Source: Cyanoderma ruficeps (taxonomy: Eukaryota; Chordata; Aves; Passeriformes; Timaliidae). Taken from it: a stretch of DNA of 64,000 nt. How positions within the stretch are numbered: position 1 is the first letter of the stretch; every line of letters begins with the position of its first letter. Below, piece by piece: positions 27,944 to 39,500 of the stretch. The translations under genes were made by a program, and so were the position numbers. The stretch spans positions 908,526-972,525 of the forward strand of contig VZDJ01000219.1 of assembly GCA_008694505.1 (NCBI GenBank). Direction: 5' to 3'. A model generated the notes under the pieces. It did not search any database. It was not told the origin of the DNA and saw nothing but the letters and a program-made list of their open reading frames with translations.

Positions 27944-28440
27944 TGTGCTGCTCATCACCTGCCCAGCGGCACAGACATCCTTTCCTTCCCCGTTTTCAAC
28001 CCGCTCTTTTCCCCTTCAGCCAGGAACCGCCGCGTTCCATGAGCGAACCATTGACTGCGCACAAAGGGAGGGCAGGGAGCAGGACCCTGCTGAGGGACAG
28101 GCCTGGGTCTGTACCTCGGCACATGTAGGGGATGCTCCGGTCCTGCAGCCATACACGGGACGGGGGACACGGGCCACCGGGGACCCTGAGGGCACCGGGG
28201 ATACTGAGGGCCCCGAGGGCCCCGGCACCGCCGCGGCTCGGGGCCGGAACGGGCGGGAAGGCGGGAGCGCTGTGAGGGCTCGGGGGGAGCGCTGAGGGCA
28301 GGGCAGCACCGGGCCGATGGCGGCTCTGGGGGCTCCGGCTGTCCCGGCTCCGGCTCCTCGGTGGTCTCCCAGCTCCTGCGGCGGTAGGGGACACCAGTGC
28401 CTGCACTGGGCCGGGGACACACCAGGAAAGGGTCACAACT
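27944..28440. promoter_or_regulatory. Orphan CpG-island-like segment
   Basis: A sharp rise in GC content inside an AT-rich desert. By hand count the core from about 28,141 to 28,395 holds roughly 27 CpG dinucleotides. It includes loosely repeated GGGGACC/GAGGGCACC units around 28,155-28,220. Overlapping open frames of 130-208 codons exist on both strands, which is what stop-poor GC-rich DNA gives by chance. The encoded proteins are Pro/Arg/Gly-rich without a known domain. It could be the promoter of an unannotated transcript or a GC-biased minisatellite remnant. Confidence 0.5.
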
Positions 28441-28544
28441 CAGGTCACGGCCAGCTCGGTATGACTTTGCTTTAAAGCTACAGTGACACAGATACCAGAA
28501 CCTTCCTGCGAATCTCTTCCAGGTGTTAGCTGCTCTTGTTATTT

Positions 28545-28593
28545 TACACACATATACACACACACGCACACATATACACATATATACATGTAC
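28545..28593. repeat. Compound CA/TA microsatellite
   Basis: Alternating purine-pyrimidine tract of mixed CA and TA steps with one CG interruption. It sits about 100 bp to the right of the CpG-rich segment. Confidence 0.9.
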
Positions 28594-31500
28594 GAGAGAT
28601 TAGTTATTCTTAGAGTTCAGCCTCTCTCTGCAGTGTCTGAAGACTCATGCAGTGTTTCAGTGGGCCCTTACCTGTCCTCCTTCATTTCCACCTGCAGACT
28701 GCGGAGTTTGATGTCCCTGCCCAGCCCCTGCGGTCCCACAGCCCTGTTCTGGGGACACGAACAGTTCTGGGTCTGTGACTCCTGTCCTGGTGCTTTGGTG
28801 ATGGTGCCCTGCCAAGGAGAAGCTGTTAGACTGATTCCCCACAGCTTTTTCCTGACAAATTCAGGTTAACTGTGACTTTCACCCTAAAGTTTCTTGCCAT
28901 TTGAAAGATACATATTTTCTACCATGGTTGAAGGGTTTTTCTTGGAATTCTGTTTAGCTGGGTGACTTTTACAGATTTCTTATTTCCCTTTTCTCTTAAA
29001 AAAAAAGAAAAGGAAAAGGTAAAGAGCACGTACCTTCCGGCCTTTGCAATGCTTCATCCTTTTTCTGTCATAACCTAGAACAAACTATGCCAGCTTTTAT
29101 AAAATTAATGATTCATCTTACTACAACCTAGGTTGCTCTTTTTAATTTCTCATATTTGACCTAAGAAAGAAAAATTACTAAGTTTTTGATCACAAAAACA
29201 CAGACCAGACTGGTATGTTTTGAAAAAGAGAACCTTCCTCAAGGAGACCAAGTCTTTTTCACGCACTTGTCCATTTCGTAAATAGACACACGTCAATTTC
29301 ATAAATAAACATTTACTAGTTTTGTTATACCAGCATTCTTTAGCACAACCTCATCATTTTGGCTTCATGCAAACAAAATTCACTAACTCAGCAGCTTAAC
29401 GCAGCTTGCTGGAGTAGAAATACTGAGTGGAGAACAAACTGATTAAAAATGAATACAGGGATCCTACTGGAAAAGTGAGGTTTTCCTGAGAGGACACCAT
29501 GAAGGACAACAAGTGTGATCTAGGCTAGAAGGCAGGGCTGGACTTTCTTCATCACATAATGCCAAATGCAGGAAAATGTAGGCAGACTTAATATGTAAAG
29601 TGGTGTGAATTGTTCATGGCATGGAAATGAAGGAAATCTGAGCTGCTGGAACAAATGGTGTGTGAAGACACTGCAGTGGAAGCTGAATCAATTCCTAGGC
29701 CAGATCTGGTTGGTAACAGGGGAATAGCTGAAATTTCACTTTTACAGGCATATAGTAATTATATGCAAAAATGTGATTTATGAGAACACTTTGGTGTTTA
29801 CTGCTTATCTCCAACTGAGCTTTAGAGGTCCTGTTGAGAATAACATAAAATATAACATTTTGTTCCGTGCAATAAACAGTAATTAGGAAGCAATTTTTAT
29901 TTAAAGCCAGGTAGGGTTTTGCTGTTTACAATAATTAGCAGACAATGACTAAGTGTACAGTATGTATGAATGAGAGATTAAAAATATTAATAATGAAGAA
30001 ACGTTAATAAAAGTATTGCTTTTCATTACATGACACACTCAATACAAATGAACACATCCTTAGATAGGTTTTACACGTTTAACTGCCTATTTCAGTTCCT
30101 AAGTAGGCAGCACTTGAAGTTATACACTTCATCCTGTATCCTTTGCTTGCTATCCCAGTCCATCACACCACCACTTACTTGCTTCTCAACAATGATCTAC
30201 CTCCTATATCACCACGAGTTTATTTAAATTTATGTTTTGTCTTGTGTTAAAACTATGGAGCACACCATATCTTCTGAAAACTTAATGCCAACCTACGAGC
30301 CTTTATTGTCGTTACTCAACTGCTCTGTAAATTATCCAAGCTCATTACTGAGTCAGTGTTTGAGCTCCCATAACTTGTTCCTATGCATGGCAGAAAGAAG
30401 AGCTTATATTTTAATAATCTAGCTAAAAGAAGATTAGAGGTGGCATCTGTCTAAAATAACTCTCTGGATATATTGCTAAAGTGATATTTAGGAAAAGACA
30501 GAAAGAAGAGATTATTTCTACCTTTCAGTTCTAGTTTTTTGATGCAGAATTGTCTTCCAAGTGTCTGCTTAGCTTCAGTGGGAACCAATTCACTTTTAAA
30601 TCTTCAGAATGGCAAGTGGGGAATCTCCTTTGTTCAGGAGACAATTATGTTTTGTTTAATGACTGATAATATCAGTAATAGAATTACAATGGGTTAAAAA
30701 CTAAAGTTTGAAAGCTGAAAGATTGAAAGAAATGAGAGTTAAAATAAAAACAGCAAGACACTTGGGCTTAAGGCAAATCTGTGAAAAGGAGCGGGAGGAA
30801 GTCATCAGCCAGTGATTTCTCTTGTGATGCCTGATCTGCAGCAGCCTCACCATCTGTTGTTTAGGTCTAAACATTCTGAAGTCACACTATGTTTTCCTGA
30901 AATACTGATTTATTTACATTTTAAATGAATATCTTCCTTCAGCATTCCTCCACAAAACTCAAGCATTTGCAGAGACACAGAGCTGTTGCTGCCCTACCTA
31001 AATTGAACAATGTATTAGAAAAAACCCCAACTGTTCAGCAATGTCTGCCACTTCTATGTTCTATCTTAGAATTGTATTCTACTTAGAATTTTTCTAAGTA
31101 AAATTCTTACTGACTGTAGCTTTAGGTCTGTCCCTCTGTGCCCTCCTGTAACTGGTGGTGGAGGAGACCGAGTTCCAAAGACTGATGGGGTTAAAACTAA
31201 TTGGAGAAGAGTCGTCAATACTTTGGGAAATTGGACATACATTGGGCAAGTTTTGATTAGCCTTGAAAAAGTCAATTCACTAAAAAACCATGCATGCTGA
31301 AAAAGAGCAGAAAAATCAATGCTCCAAACAAAATCACAATAAAGAAAGGCACTTTGTTTTTTCATTAAATTCCACAATATGGAGCTGCCATCATGACTTC
31401 CCTTGAAGTAGAGCTACTGAGCTTCACAAACTTGTTTGCAAGTACAATTCATTTCTCCTCTTTAGTCCTGATTTCAGGTGAAGGTCCCTTCAGGTACTAG

Positions 31501-31789
31501 CTGAAAAAAAGCTTTTAGAGCTAAAGATGATGTGTCCATAATGTTGCTGCATCAAGAGTGTCAATGACACGAGGTGAAAAGATCACCACTAAAAAGCCCT
31601 TCCAAACCCCCACCCTAAACCCAACAAAAAAATGCATCGAGTTTTGCCACATAATAAAACTGTGCCTTTTTGACAGCAAACTAGTGTATCTTGTTGTATG
31701 GGTACAACCTATCTTAGATACATAATGACCCAAATGAGTCATTTTTTTATAGCAGTGAAAATAATCTTTGACGTGCCTTAATGCAACGG
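28594..31789. other. Intergenic DNA, no gene recognised
   Basis: AT-rich. The part at about 29,740-30,000 has several TAAT/ATTA cores and ATGCAAA-type octamer-like motifs and could be a noncoding element, but nothing decisive is visible. No gene called. Confidence 0.45.
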
Positions 31790-31900
31790 ACTACTGTTTT
31801 GGTTAAGGCCTAGATTACCTTGGCCTGTCTGATAATTGGCCCTTCTACCAAGGCCAATTTTCACAATAAAGATGGGCTTTTAATCAAAGTTTTCTACACC
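31790..31900. promoter_or_regulatory. Candidate regulatory element with paired CCAAT boxes
   Basis: A perfect 8-bp inverted repeat, AATTGGCC at 31,834-31,841 and GGCCAATT at 31,852-31,859 with a 10-bp spacer, places two opposed CCAAT motifs (the NF-Y type) about two helical turns apart. A further TTGGCCT lies at 31,820-31,826. The surrounding 100 bp are motif-dense and contain no repeat. The motif is direct; the regulatory role is inferred. Confidence 0.35.
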
Positions 31901-34900
31901 CTGCAGAAAAAGCTTCTGATATAATCTTTACGAGGATTACTGGCTGCCTCCTCCCGTGTGCAGGATAAGGCCATCAGCCTCTTTGATCAGCACAGGAAGC
32001 AAATCTGTGGATTTGCTCTGAAGGAAGGATGAAACTTCCCAGTTCTCTGCTGTTGTCCTGTCCCCTTACAGCTTCTTGTATAGCAAAACTGTCACCTGAC
32101 CAACCCCAAATCTCAAAATTCATCTCAGAGACAGCCCCCTCTCTAGTGAAGGCAAACTCAGACTGCTCTGTCAAGCTTTCACAGAACTGTAACATTCATT
32201 GGACTCTGTTTCCTCTGTACGAGGTGAGAAAAAATCAGCTTGACAGCAAGTAAATATTTAATTTATATTTCATTATCAGACTCAGAAATGGAAACTGGAG
32301 GAATTATCTATGATGTTGAAAATTGCAGTTTGAGGACAGCATGCAGGGTATAAATTATGTTCCACATTTAATGAATGACATGAAACAACATTCCAGAGAA
32401 GTATCAGTAACACAGAACCTCATATGACCTATGCCCCTTTCTGTTTTTTGGGAGATCCCAGAGACTGTATTCCCTGGATCAGAGTCGCATGCCTGATGAG
32501 TGAGCTCCCCTCACTGCTGGAATGTGACACAAAGAAGTCCCTGCCACAGCGGTGACAGCAGAGGAAGGTGCACAGAGTGATGTCCTGCACTGCTGCCCTG
32601 GCTGCTGGCCATGCATGTGTCATGGAGCTCTCCTGAAACAGAGCTTCCCTGGCTTGGGCAAGCTCAGAGTTCTGCTTTCCTGCTCCTGGGCTCTGCTCTG
32701 TGCCCTGCCAGCAGTCTGCCCATGGATGTGAGCTCGAGCTGTGCCTGGAACTTCACCTTGCATTCCCTTGAGGTGGTTGAGACAAATCACCTCTGCTGGC
32801 CCGGCTGCTTTCCCTCAGCCCACGCTATCTCCGCGTGTGCTCCAGCACTGCACTGCCCTAGGGCAGGATTAGGCCATTTGTTTATATATAAACACATGGC
32901 ACACTCCTCCTGCACAAGTGTTTGTTTTTGCATAACTAGCAGATAACAGGGCTGTAAATTTTATTGCTAAATATTATGAACATAGAGCTATGATTTTTTT
33001 TTTCCCCCCAAGAATTGTGGTTTGAGTTGGATTCTGATCTCACTTTTGCCAATTTTTTAACTGATTTACCAATCATTTACCCATGTGTGACATTAGAGTA
33101 AAACTTTATGGGTTGCTTTTCAACAGCACTGACATTACTTGTGGGTACTGTTTAACATAATATGAGCAATTAAAAGAAAAGCCAGTCTATTTTTCATCAA
33201 GATGCAAATGATTAAAATAATACATTTATTTCCATAATTTTCTAGTTAATTCCTATTGAACATGACATTTTTTCTGATGGTTTTACAAAAACAACTATTT
33301 CTGATTTTCTCTATTCTTTACATTACTGGGTCATGTCTTTTTCCAGAAAATCTCTTTATTTAAATTACTATTAACACATATTTCTTCCCATTGTTTTTCC
33401 TTCTAGAGTCAGAATTTACCACCACAGAGAACAGCTACTGATGCATTCTACTGTTCCTGCTCCACATTGTCTCAAACTGCTCAGGATTTTATGAGGCAAT
33501 TTCACTACTGTCACATCACATTTGAAACAGAATATCTAAAATATGTGATAGGAGTGCAAGAGTTTGGTCTTTTGTTCCTATCTTTGGACACCATGAAACC
33601 ACTTTCCATACATGTTCCTTTTCCTTTACCAGGATATGTGGGATTGGGTTATCAGGTGCTTCTTTGCACACTATTCTGAGTAGGTCAGAAGTTTTAATAA
33701 TAATTTAAAATCAAATGTGCCTTCTGCAGAAAAAAGGAAACGAAGTAAAACTGAACACAACAAATACTAACTTCAGAATGGTTTTTGGTGGTTCAGTCAC
33801 TATTAAATTCATGAAAATAATCTAAACAGACTACTTCAGAACACAGCTTTACTGATTTAGAAAGAGGTTTTCAAAATTAAAATAATGCATACTGTGTAGT
33901 TCTGCACGCTTCACTGTAATTTTCAACATTCTAAGATCATTAATATGCATGATCCTAACTTTTTATGGTTGGATTCTTAGGTTTTATGTGCTGTCAGTGT
34001 CTGAAGTTGTATATAACATTATTTTATATCTATTTACAGTGTCACCATTTGATGGTACTCACATGATCATCTGTTACAGAAGTGTTACAAACAGCAGGGT
34101 AACAGAATTAACACTGTCCCAAAACAAATGCCCCAGACAATGGGAAATGCATTTACATTTGTATCACCAACTCAGCACTGGAAAGCCTCTTTATAAATGT
34201 ACATCATGAACATGTGAGAAATATCCTAACAGGGTTTAGTTATTCCACAGAGCTCTTCTGGGTTTATCTTACAACTACCAGGTGATGCATGCTGAATTAA
34301 GAACTATATTTCTTGTAAAGCTCACCTTTTATACCATGGCAGGTGTAGGGGGCACCTGTTTACCAGCACTAATCAGAAGAAACTGCAGAATGATCAGGGC
34401 TCTTACAATTTTGCCCATTCTGAGAGTGTTTTCTGCCCAAATAATGACGGATGCAGGAAGTTAAAGAGAAGACAGCTCCTGCTGAGTCCAAAAATCTGGA
34501 TAATTAGGATAATATATACATACATGCACACATTTTTGTAATCAGATTCTGTTATTGTAATTCTTCAAAGTGTCATCACAATTCAGCTTAACTAGGTCTG
34601 TTCAGTGGGAGTGTGTGTTAACTCCTTTCTGCAGGAATGTAAGGTGGGCTATTGTTTCTTAGGGGGCTGCACCAAGGAGATAATTACAAGCTGTAAGGTA
34701 TAATCACATGAACAGGGTATGGAGTGCAGGGCAAAGAGGGATGGTGGTGTTTCCACCAGTACCTTTGATTGCAGGATAGGGAACTGCACTGAGTTACAAT
34801 TTTTAACCAAGCTCACAATAACCCAGGTGTGCTGTGTCCTTGTCCTCTGTGTGACTGTCAGCTGTCATGGTAACACTGCTATGCCGGAGAAAGGGGATTT

Positions 34901-36329
34901 TGGAGACTCTTAAAAGGGACAAATCTGACTTTTGCTCATACCCTTGCCAGTGTTTTTTTTAAAGTGATTTTAAACACTCCTGTTTAAACACTCCCAACTT
35001 ACTGCCTCACCTCAGATATGTCTATTCATTCCAAACCTGTTTCCAAATTAACAAAATGCAATGCATGCCTGATTTCCAGGAAGCTGGCACTTTACAGGGA
35101 AGCATAATGGAGATAGTTTTATAATGTATTTTCCTTCCTATGGAAGCAAAACATACGCTGGACACAAAGGAAAACATCAGTCTGCATTTAATGCATACAG
35201 AATTATTCTCTGTCACATAGTGCTAAATGTAAATGACATGTCACATAGTGACACGTAACACAGTGTTCAAATATAAACAGCATTTTGGTGCACACAGAGC
35301 ACCAAGTTTGTGGAGCCAATTCCTGCAACTGTAATTGCTGTGAGAGATTAATTGTCCCCACTGCAGCTTTACCAGGCAAATGGACTTGTGTGGATTTCTT
35401 TACCTCAACTGAGCTGTGCTGCCAAGTTCAGAACATCTCTTGCTTCAGTCCCCTTCAGTTCCAGCCAGGCAGGTTCTTCTAGAAAACAAGCAAACAAATA
35501 ATTTAGTAAGATACTAAGGAAAAGCTTGTGTGCATGAGCAAAAGACCCAACTGTTGTGCTTTTTTATATGGCCTTTGTTTTTTCACTTTATGTGGAAAAT
35601 GGATTCAATCTTCCCCTGAGTTACTGGCAATTGTTTGCTCATTGTTTCAGACTGAATCCATAAGCTTTTAAACTTGGATGTAGGATGTATAAATCCTCTC
35701 TTCTGTTGTGGTCAGGGCATTGTGAGAACACCGGCAATGGCTGTTATGGTCTCATGATATCTTTTCCCACTCTCTCCTGGCAGGAAAGTACAGACTGATG
35801 ATAGATTTCAAAAGTGAATAGTGGCTTTTTCAGTCTTCCAAAATGAAATAACTGGAGAAAGCATCTAAAAACCTGGAACTTTTGGCAGGAGGTCACTTTG
35901 CAGTATCAGACAAATTACTCCTATGCTGTAAGTGTGAAAAAATTTGGAAAAAAAGTAGTTCAAGAACTTTGTGATAAAAAACTGGTTTTCAGGTACATTT
36001 TTCTTTTAAAGAGTAATTTAAAGAAAGAGGATTTTCTTTTCAAGGGTGGAAGTAAAGGAATCGTGTTATTATCAGAGGGTGATCTCAGTTAGGTGCTGTA
36101 GTTGTGACACTGGGTTCCATCTGGAGACACAGTTGAATGGCCTCTGAATGATGGCAGCAGGAGCAGACATTCTCCACCTGAGTTAACCTCCAACAAATAC
36201 AATTAGTGAAATACTACAGCTCCCCAGGCTCTAGAACCCCACAGAAACTCTAACCAACAGCAGTGGATGTCATTATTTCACCGTGTGGGTACAAGCAGAT
36301 ACATTCACTTCACTTTAAATTTCTAAAGC
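31901..36329. other. Intergenic DNA, no gene recognised
   Basis: AT-rich unique sequence. A slightly GC-richer patch at about 32,430-32,880 has short open frames on both strands without a recognised domain. A direct repeat of GTCACATAGTG occurs at about 35,212 and 35,240. No gene called. Confidence 0.5.
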
Positions 36330-36545
36330 AGCTTTAGCTACACTGAGAGTTAATAACCAATTAAGCAATTGGCCAAAGCAGTAAGTTCTGGCCCTTTACA
36401 CAAAGTCTGATGCAGTTTCATAAGCAACCTTTAAAACTAGGCTGTTCCCTTGTTTGTATTTAATTACACAGGCATTTAATTTTGATGGTTAATTTGTGCA
36501 TGGCTCATTTTGTCTGTTCTATCAATGTAATTATCCCATTCTCAT
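36330..36545. promoter_or_regulatory. Candidate AT-rich noncoding element
   Basis: A dense cluster of homeodomain-type cores (TAATAACCAATTAAGCAATTGG near 36,350, then several TTAATT/TTTAAT and TGTAATTA motifs up to about 36,535). It has no simple repeats and no ORF. This composition is typical of deeply conserved vertebrate enhancers, but conservation cannot be judged from one sequence. Confidence 0.27.
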
Positions 36546-39500
36546 AAAATAACTGTCAGGTCCAAAGTGCCTGTGTCTCCTTTCCAACCCGAGTGTGCAT
36601 CTGCAGGACGTGGTTACAGCATGCAAAGACCCAGGGGGCAGAGTGAATCTTGAGTGCTCACTGCTCTCATTTCAGGTGTGAACCTGATTCAGTGCCAGTT
36701 GTACTGCTCTGTTCATCAGCTGTGGGGAAAAATAGTGAGCAAGAAGGACCACTGAAATTTATGTAAGAAAGCCTATCTCCCTTCTCCTAACACACACCTA
36801 TTTTTAAAACTTTTGATGATTTGAAACTACTTGAAATTCTTGAAATTTTCTTTCTTTTTTTTTTTTTTTGGGTGTCCTGTACAGCAGTTACCCAAATATA
36901 AAATCAGTCTGACATTGTGTGAGGCCATGGACGAGGCATTGTGACAGAAACCTTCGTGGCAATTTTAGTTTAAGTAGTTTCAGGGTTATTTCCCAGTCCC
37001 CGTCCAGTTTCATGCTCGCCCCACAAAGTACTGCTCTTGCCATTAAATCCTCCAGTTTATAGGATTGTGTGAAGAAATTAGTGGATTCAGGATAAAAACA
37101 TACCACCCTTGCTTTTTGTTTTGAGTTGTTTCTTCCTTACTGGGAAAACATTGACTTCAACAAGCACAATTTGGAGGCAATGAGAGTGTGGCTTAAAATT
37201 TAATTTTCATAGAACTTTAAGAGTATTTAAAAGTTAGCACTTGATTCACCTGATGATTCAAATCCACCCTGTACTAATATCTCCAGAATTATTTGCACAT
37301 AGTACACAGACTGGTGTGTTTTGTCCATATAACTGTCCACTGAAATATAACATAAATTTTTTAAATAAATTTCAGCTGAAAATTTTCTTTACAAATATAA
37401 TTTGCAAACACAAACTAGTTAGCGGATGAATAATCTCAATAAATATATTGTAAAAATGTGTAATAAAGCAGACAGCTTCACTGTGGGATCCCATAGATAA
37501 GAACAATGATACCCCAACCACTCCAGGAACTCCCAAAGTAAAGTACTGCAGAAACCACTGTGACACTAAAGTTCAACATTTGCAGGAGGTAGTTAGTACT
37601 TCTGCTGTCACTTGTGTCAAAACCCCTTAAACCTGGAAAATTCTCAATTTGCAGAGTTTTTGTTTGTGTAGGGTTCACGTCAGCCCTTTCTCTGTCACGT
37701 TTTTTGGTGTTACTTCCCCTGCACTTGGGATACTCCAGCCACCACCTGTCCCACAGGGCAACAAGGAAATACCAGCAGTATTAAAGGATTAATCTGACCA
37801 CAACTGGTGGCTTCTGTTTCATTCATGTCCCAGAATTTTCATGTTTCTATCACTGCATTTCTAACTTTGCTTTTGTGTAAGTAGACTTGACCTGTGCTAT
37901 CCACAGCCTGCTTGACTGCTTCATTTTCATATTATCAGTTATGATCAAAAGTTTTTTCCACAGCTATGACCTTATTTTTCCCCTTCTGTGCAGGGCTAGG
38001 AATGTTAAATACTTTGATAGAGGGGAAAAAAGTCCCGATTGGCAGTGGTCTGAGGACTTTCACCCATTAAAGGCTATCTTACTAACTTGCCAGGGGATAA
38101 AAGACCTGGCCTCTTTGCATATTTATTTGCATAAATACTGTCTTCAAAAATTGCATAAAGTTGCAATATTTGATTTAATGCTAACATCAAAAAATCAATC
38201 GAATTTACAATATTTGCTTTAAACAACACACTGTATGAAAACCAGAAATAGCATATTGCAAGCAAACCTGTAAAGACTTATACTGTCTTATCCTTGCTTG
38301 AGGGCAGGCAATCATATGTTCTTTGGCTGCATCTATTTTCTGTCAGAGTGGTTTAAAGATCTTGAAGGATACACATAACAGGAAAACAATGACTGCTCTG
38401 CATGGACATATCTTACAGAGCATGTCACTTTTTTTTTTGCACGTCTACTTAAGGTGCATGGAGACAAGATTAGATAAATCCAAATGTGAAAACAATCTTG
38501 CTCCATAACTACCAGGGTCAGCTTAAATTTACCACTTCCAAACAGAACAGGAGATGACTTTGTGCTCCTGGAAAAACGTTCAGCTTCTGTAAGCTTTGCA
38601 TTTTTCCTCAGAACAGATCGGGGATCAATGAAATTTAATGCTTAGACCAAATAGTAAGTGACCATCACCTGATTACTAAGGAGGCCATATGTCAGATGAC
38701 AAAAATGATGAAACAGTCTCAGGGCAAAGCACAGCCCTTTCCTGTGTTGTCTGCTGTGGTGCATCCGTGGGGGTGGCTTTCAGTGCCAAGAGAAAAACAA
38801 TGACCTGAGTGTGCAGCTTCTGAGAACCTGTGATTTTACAGCACACAAGACTGACCCTGTAACAACCCAGCAACTTTTCTATAGGTGGCAGGAAAAGTGT
38901 CAGATAAATTTCACTCTAGAATTTCCTGGAGAGGGAGAGAAATTAAATATTCAATAGGAATTAGTAAGGATCACGTAGCATCCCAGGAACCAATAGTTTT
39001 CAATACTTGCCTTTGCATGCAGGTATTTAGTCCACATGAGGAGACATATATCTCCTTTAGCATGCATGTTTGAATTGTCCACCTGATGGATTGAACAGGA
39101 ATGAATCCAATAAAATGAAATGAAAAATAATATTCATTTGATGGTACCTGTATCACTCATTAAAGCATGTCTACTCAATTTATGTTAAAGAAAGATGTGT
39201 ACTAAGGCCAGCTTATTAATATTAATGTTAAGTCATCTGGGTAGAATTTTTTCATTAAGATATTTCCTATTAAAATATGTAATATCATAAAAAATTCTAA
39301 AATTCTCACCTCTGTGAAAATATTACCTATTTCACTGCAGAAAGGGAAATCATCATGCAAGTTCATGGGGTTAAAGAAGTATGAGCTTGCCAAATGAGTA
39401 TCTCCAGTCTGGCAAAATTAGGGAGCAGGTCCACCAGTAACATTCCTCACACCTGAGCTGAACAGGGCTGTTCACAGCTGTGGCAGGCCCAGGGTAGGGA

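Noticed and set aside
27789..28581. Overlapping open frames of 130-208 codons on both strands
   Set aside because: Explained by high GC content with few stops; no domain, and frames on both strands are equally open.
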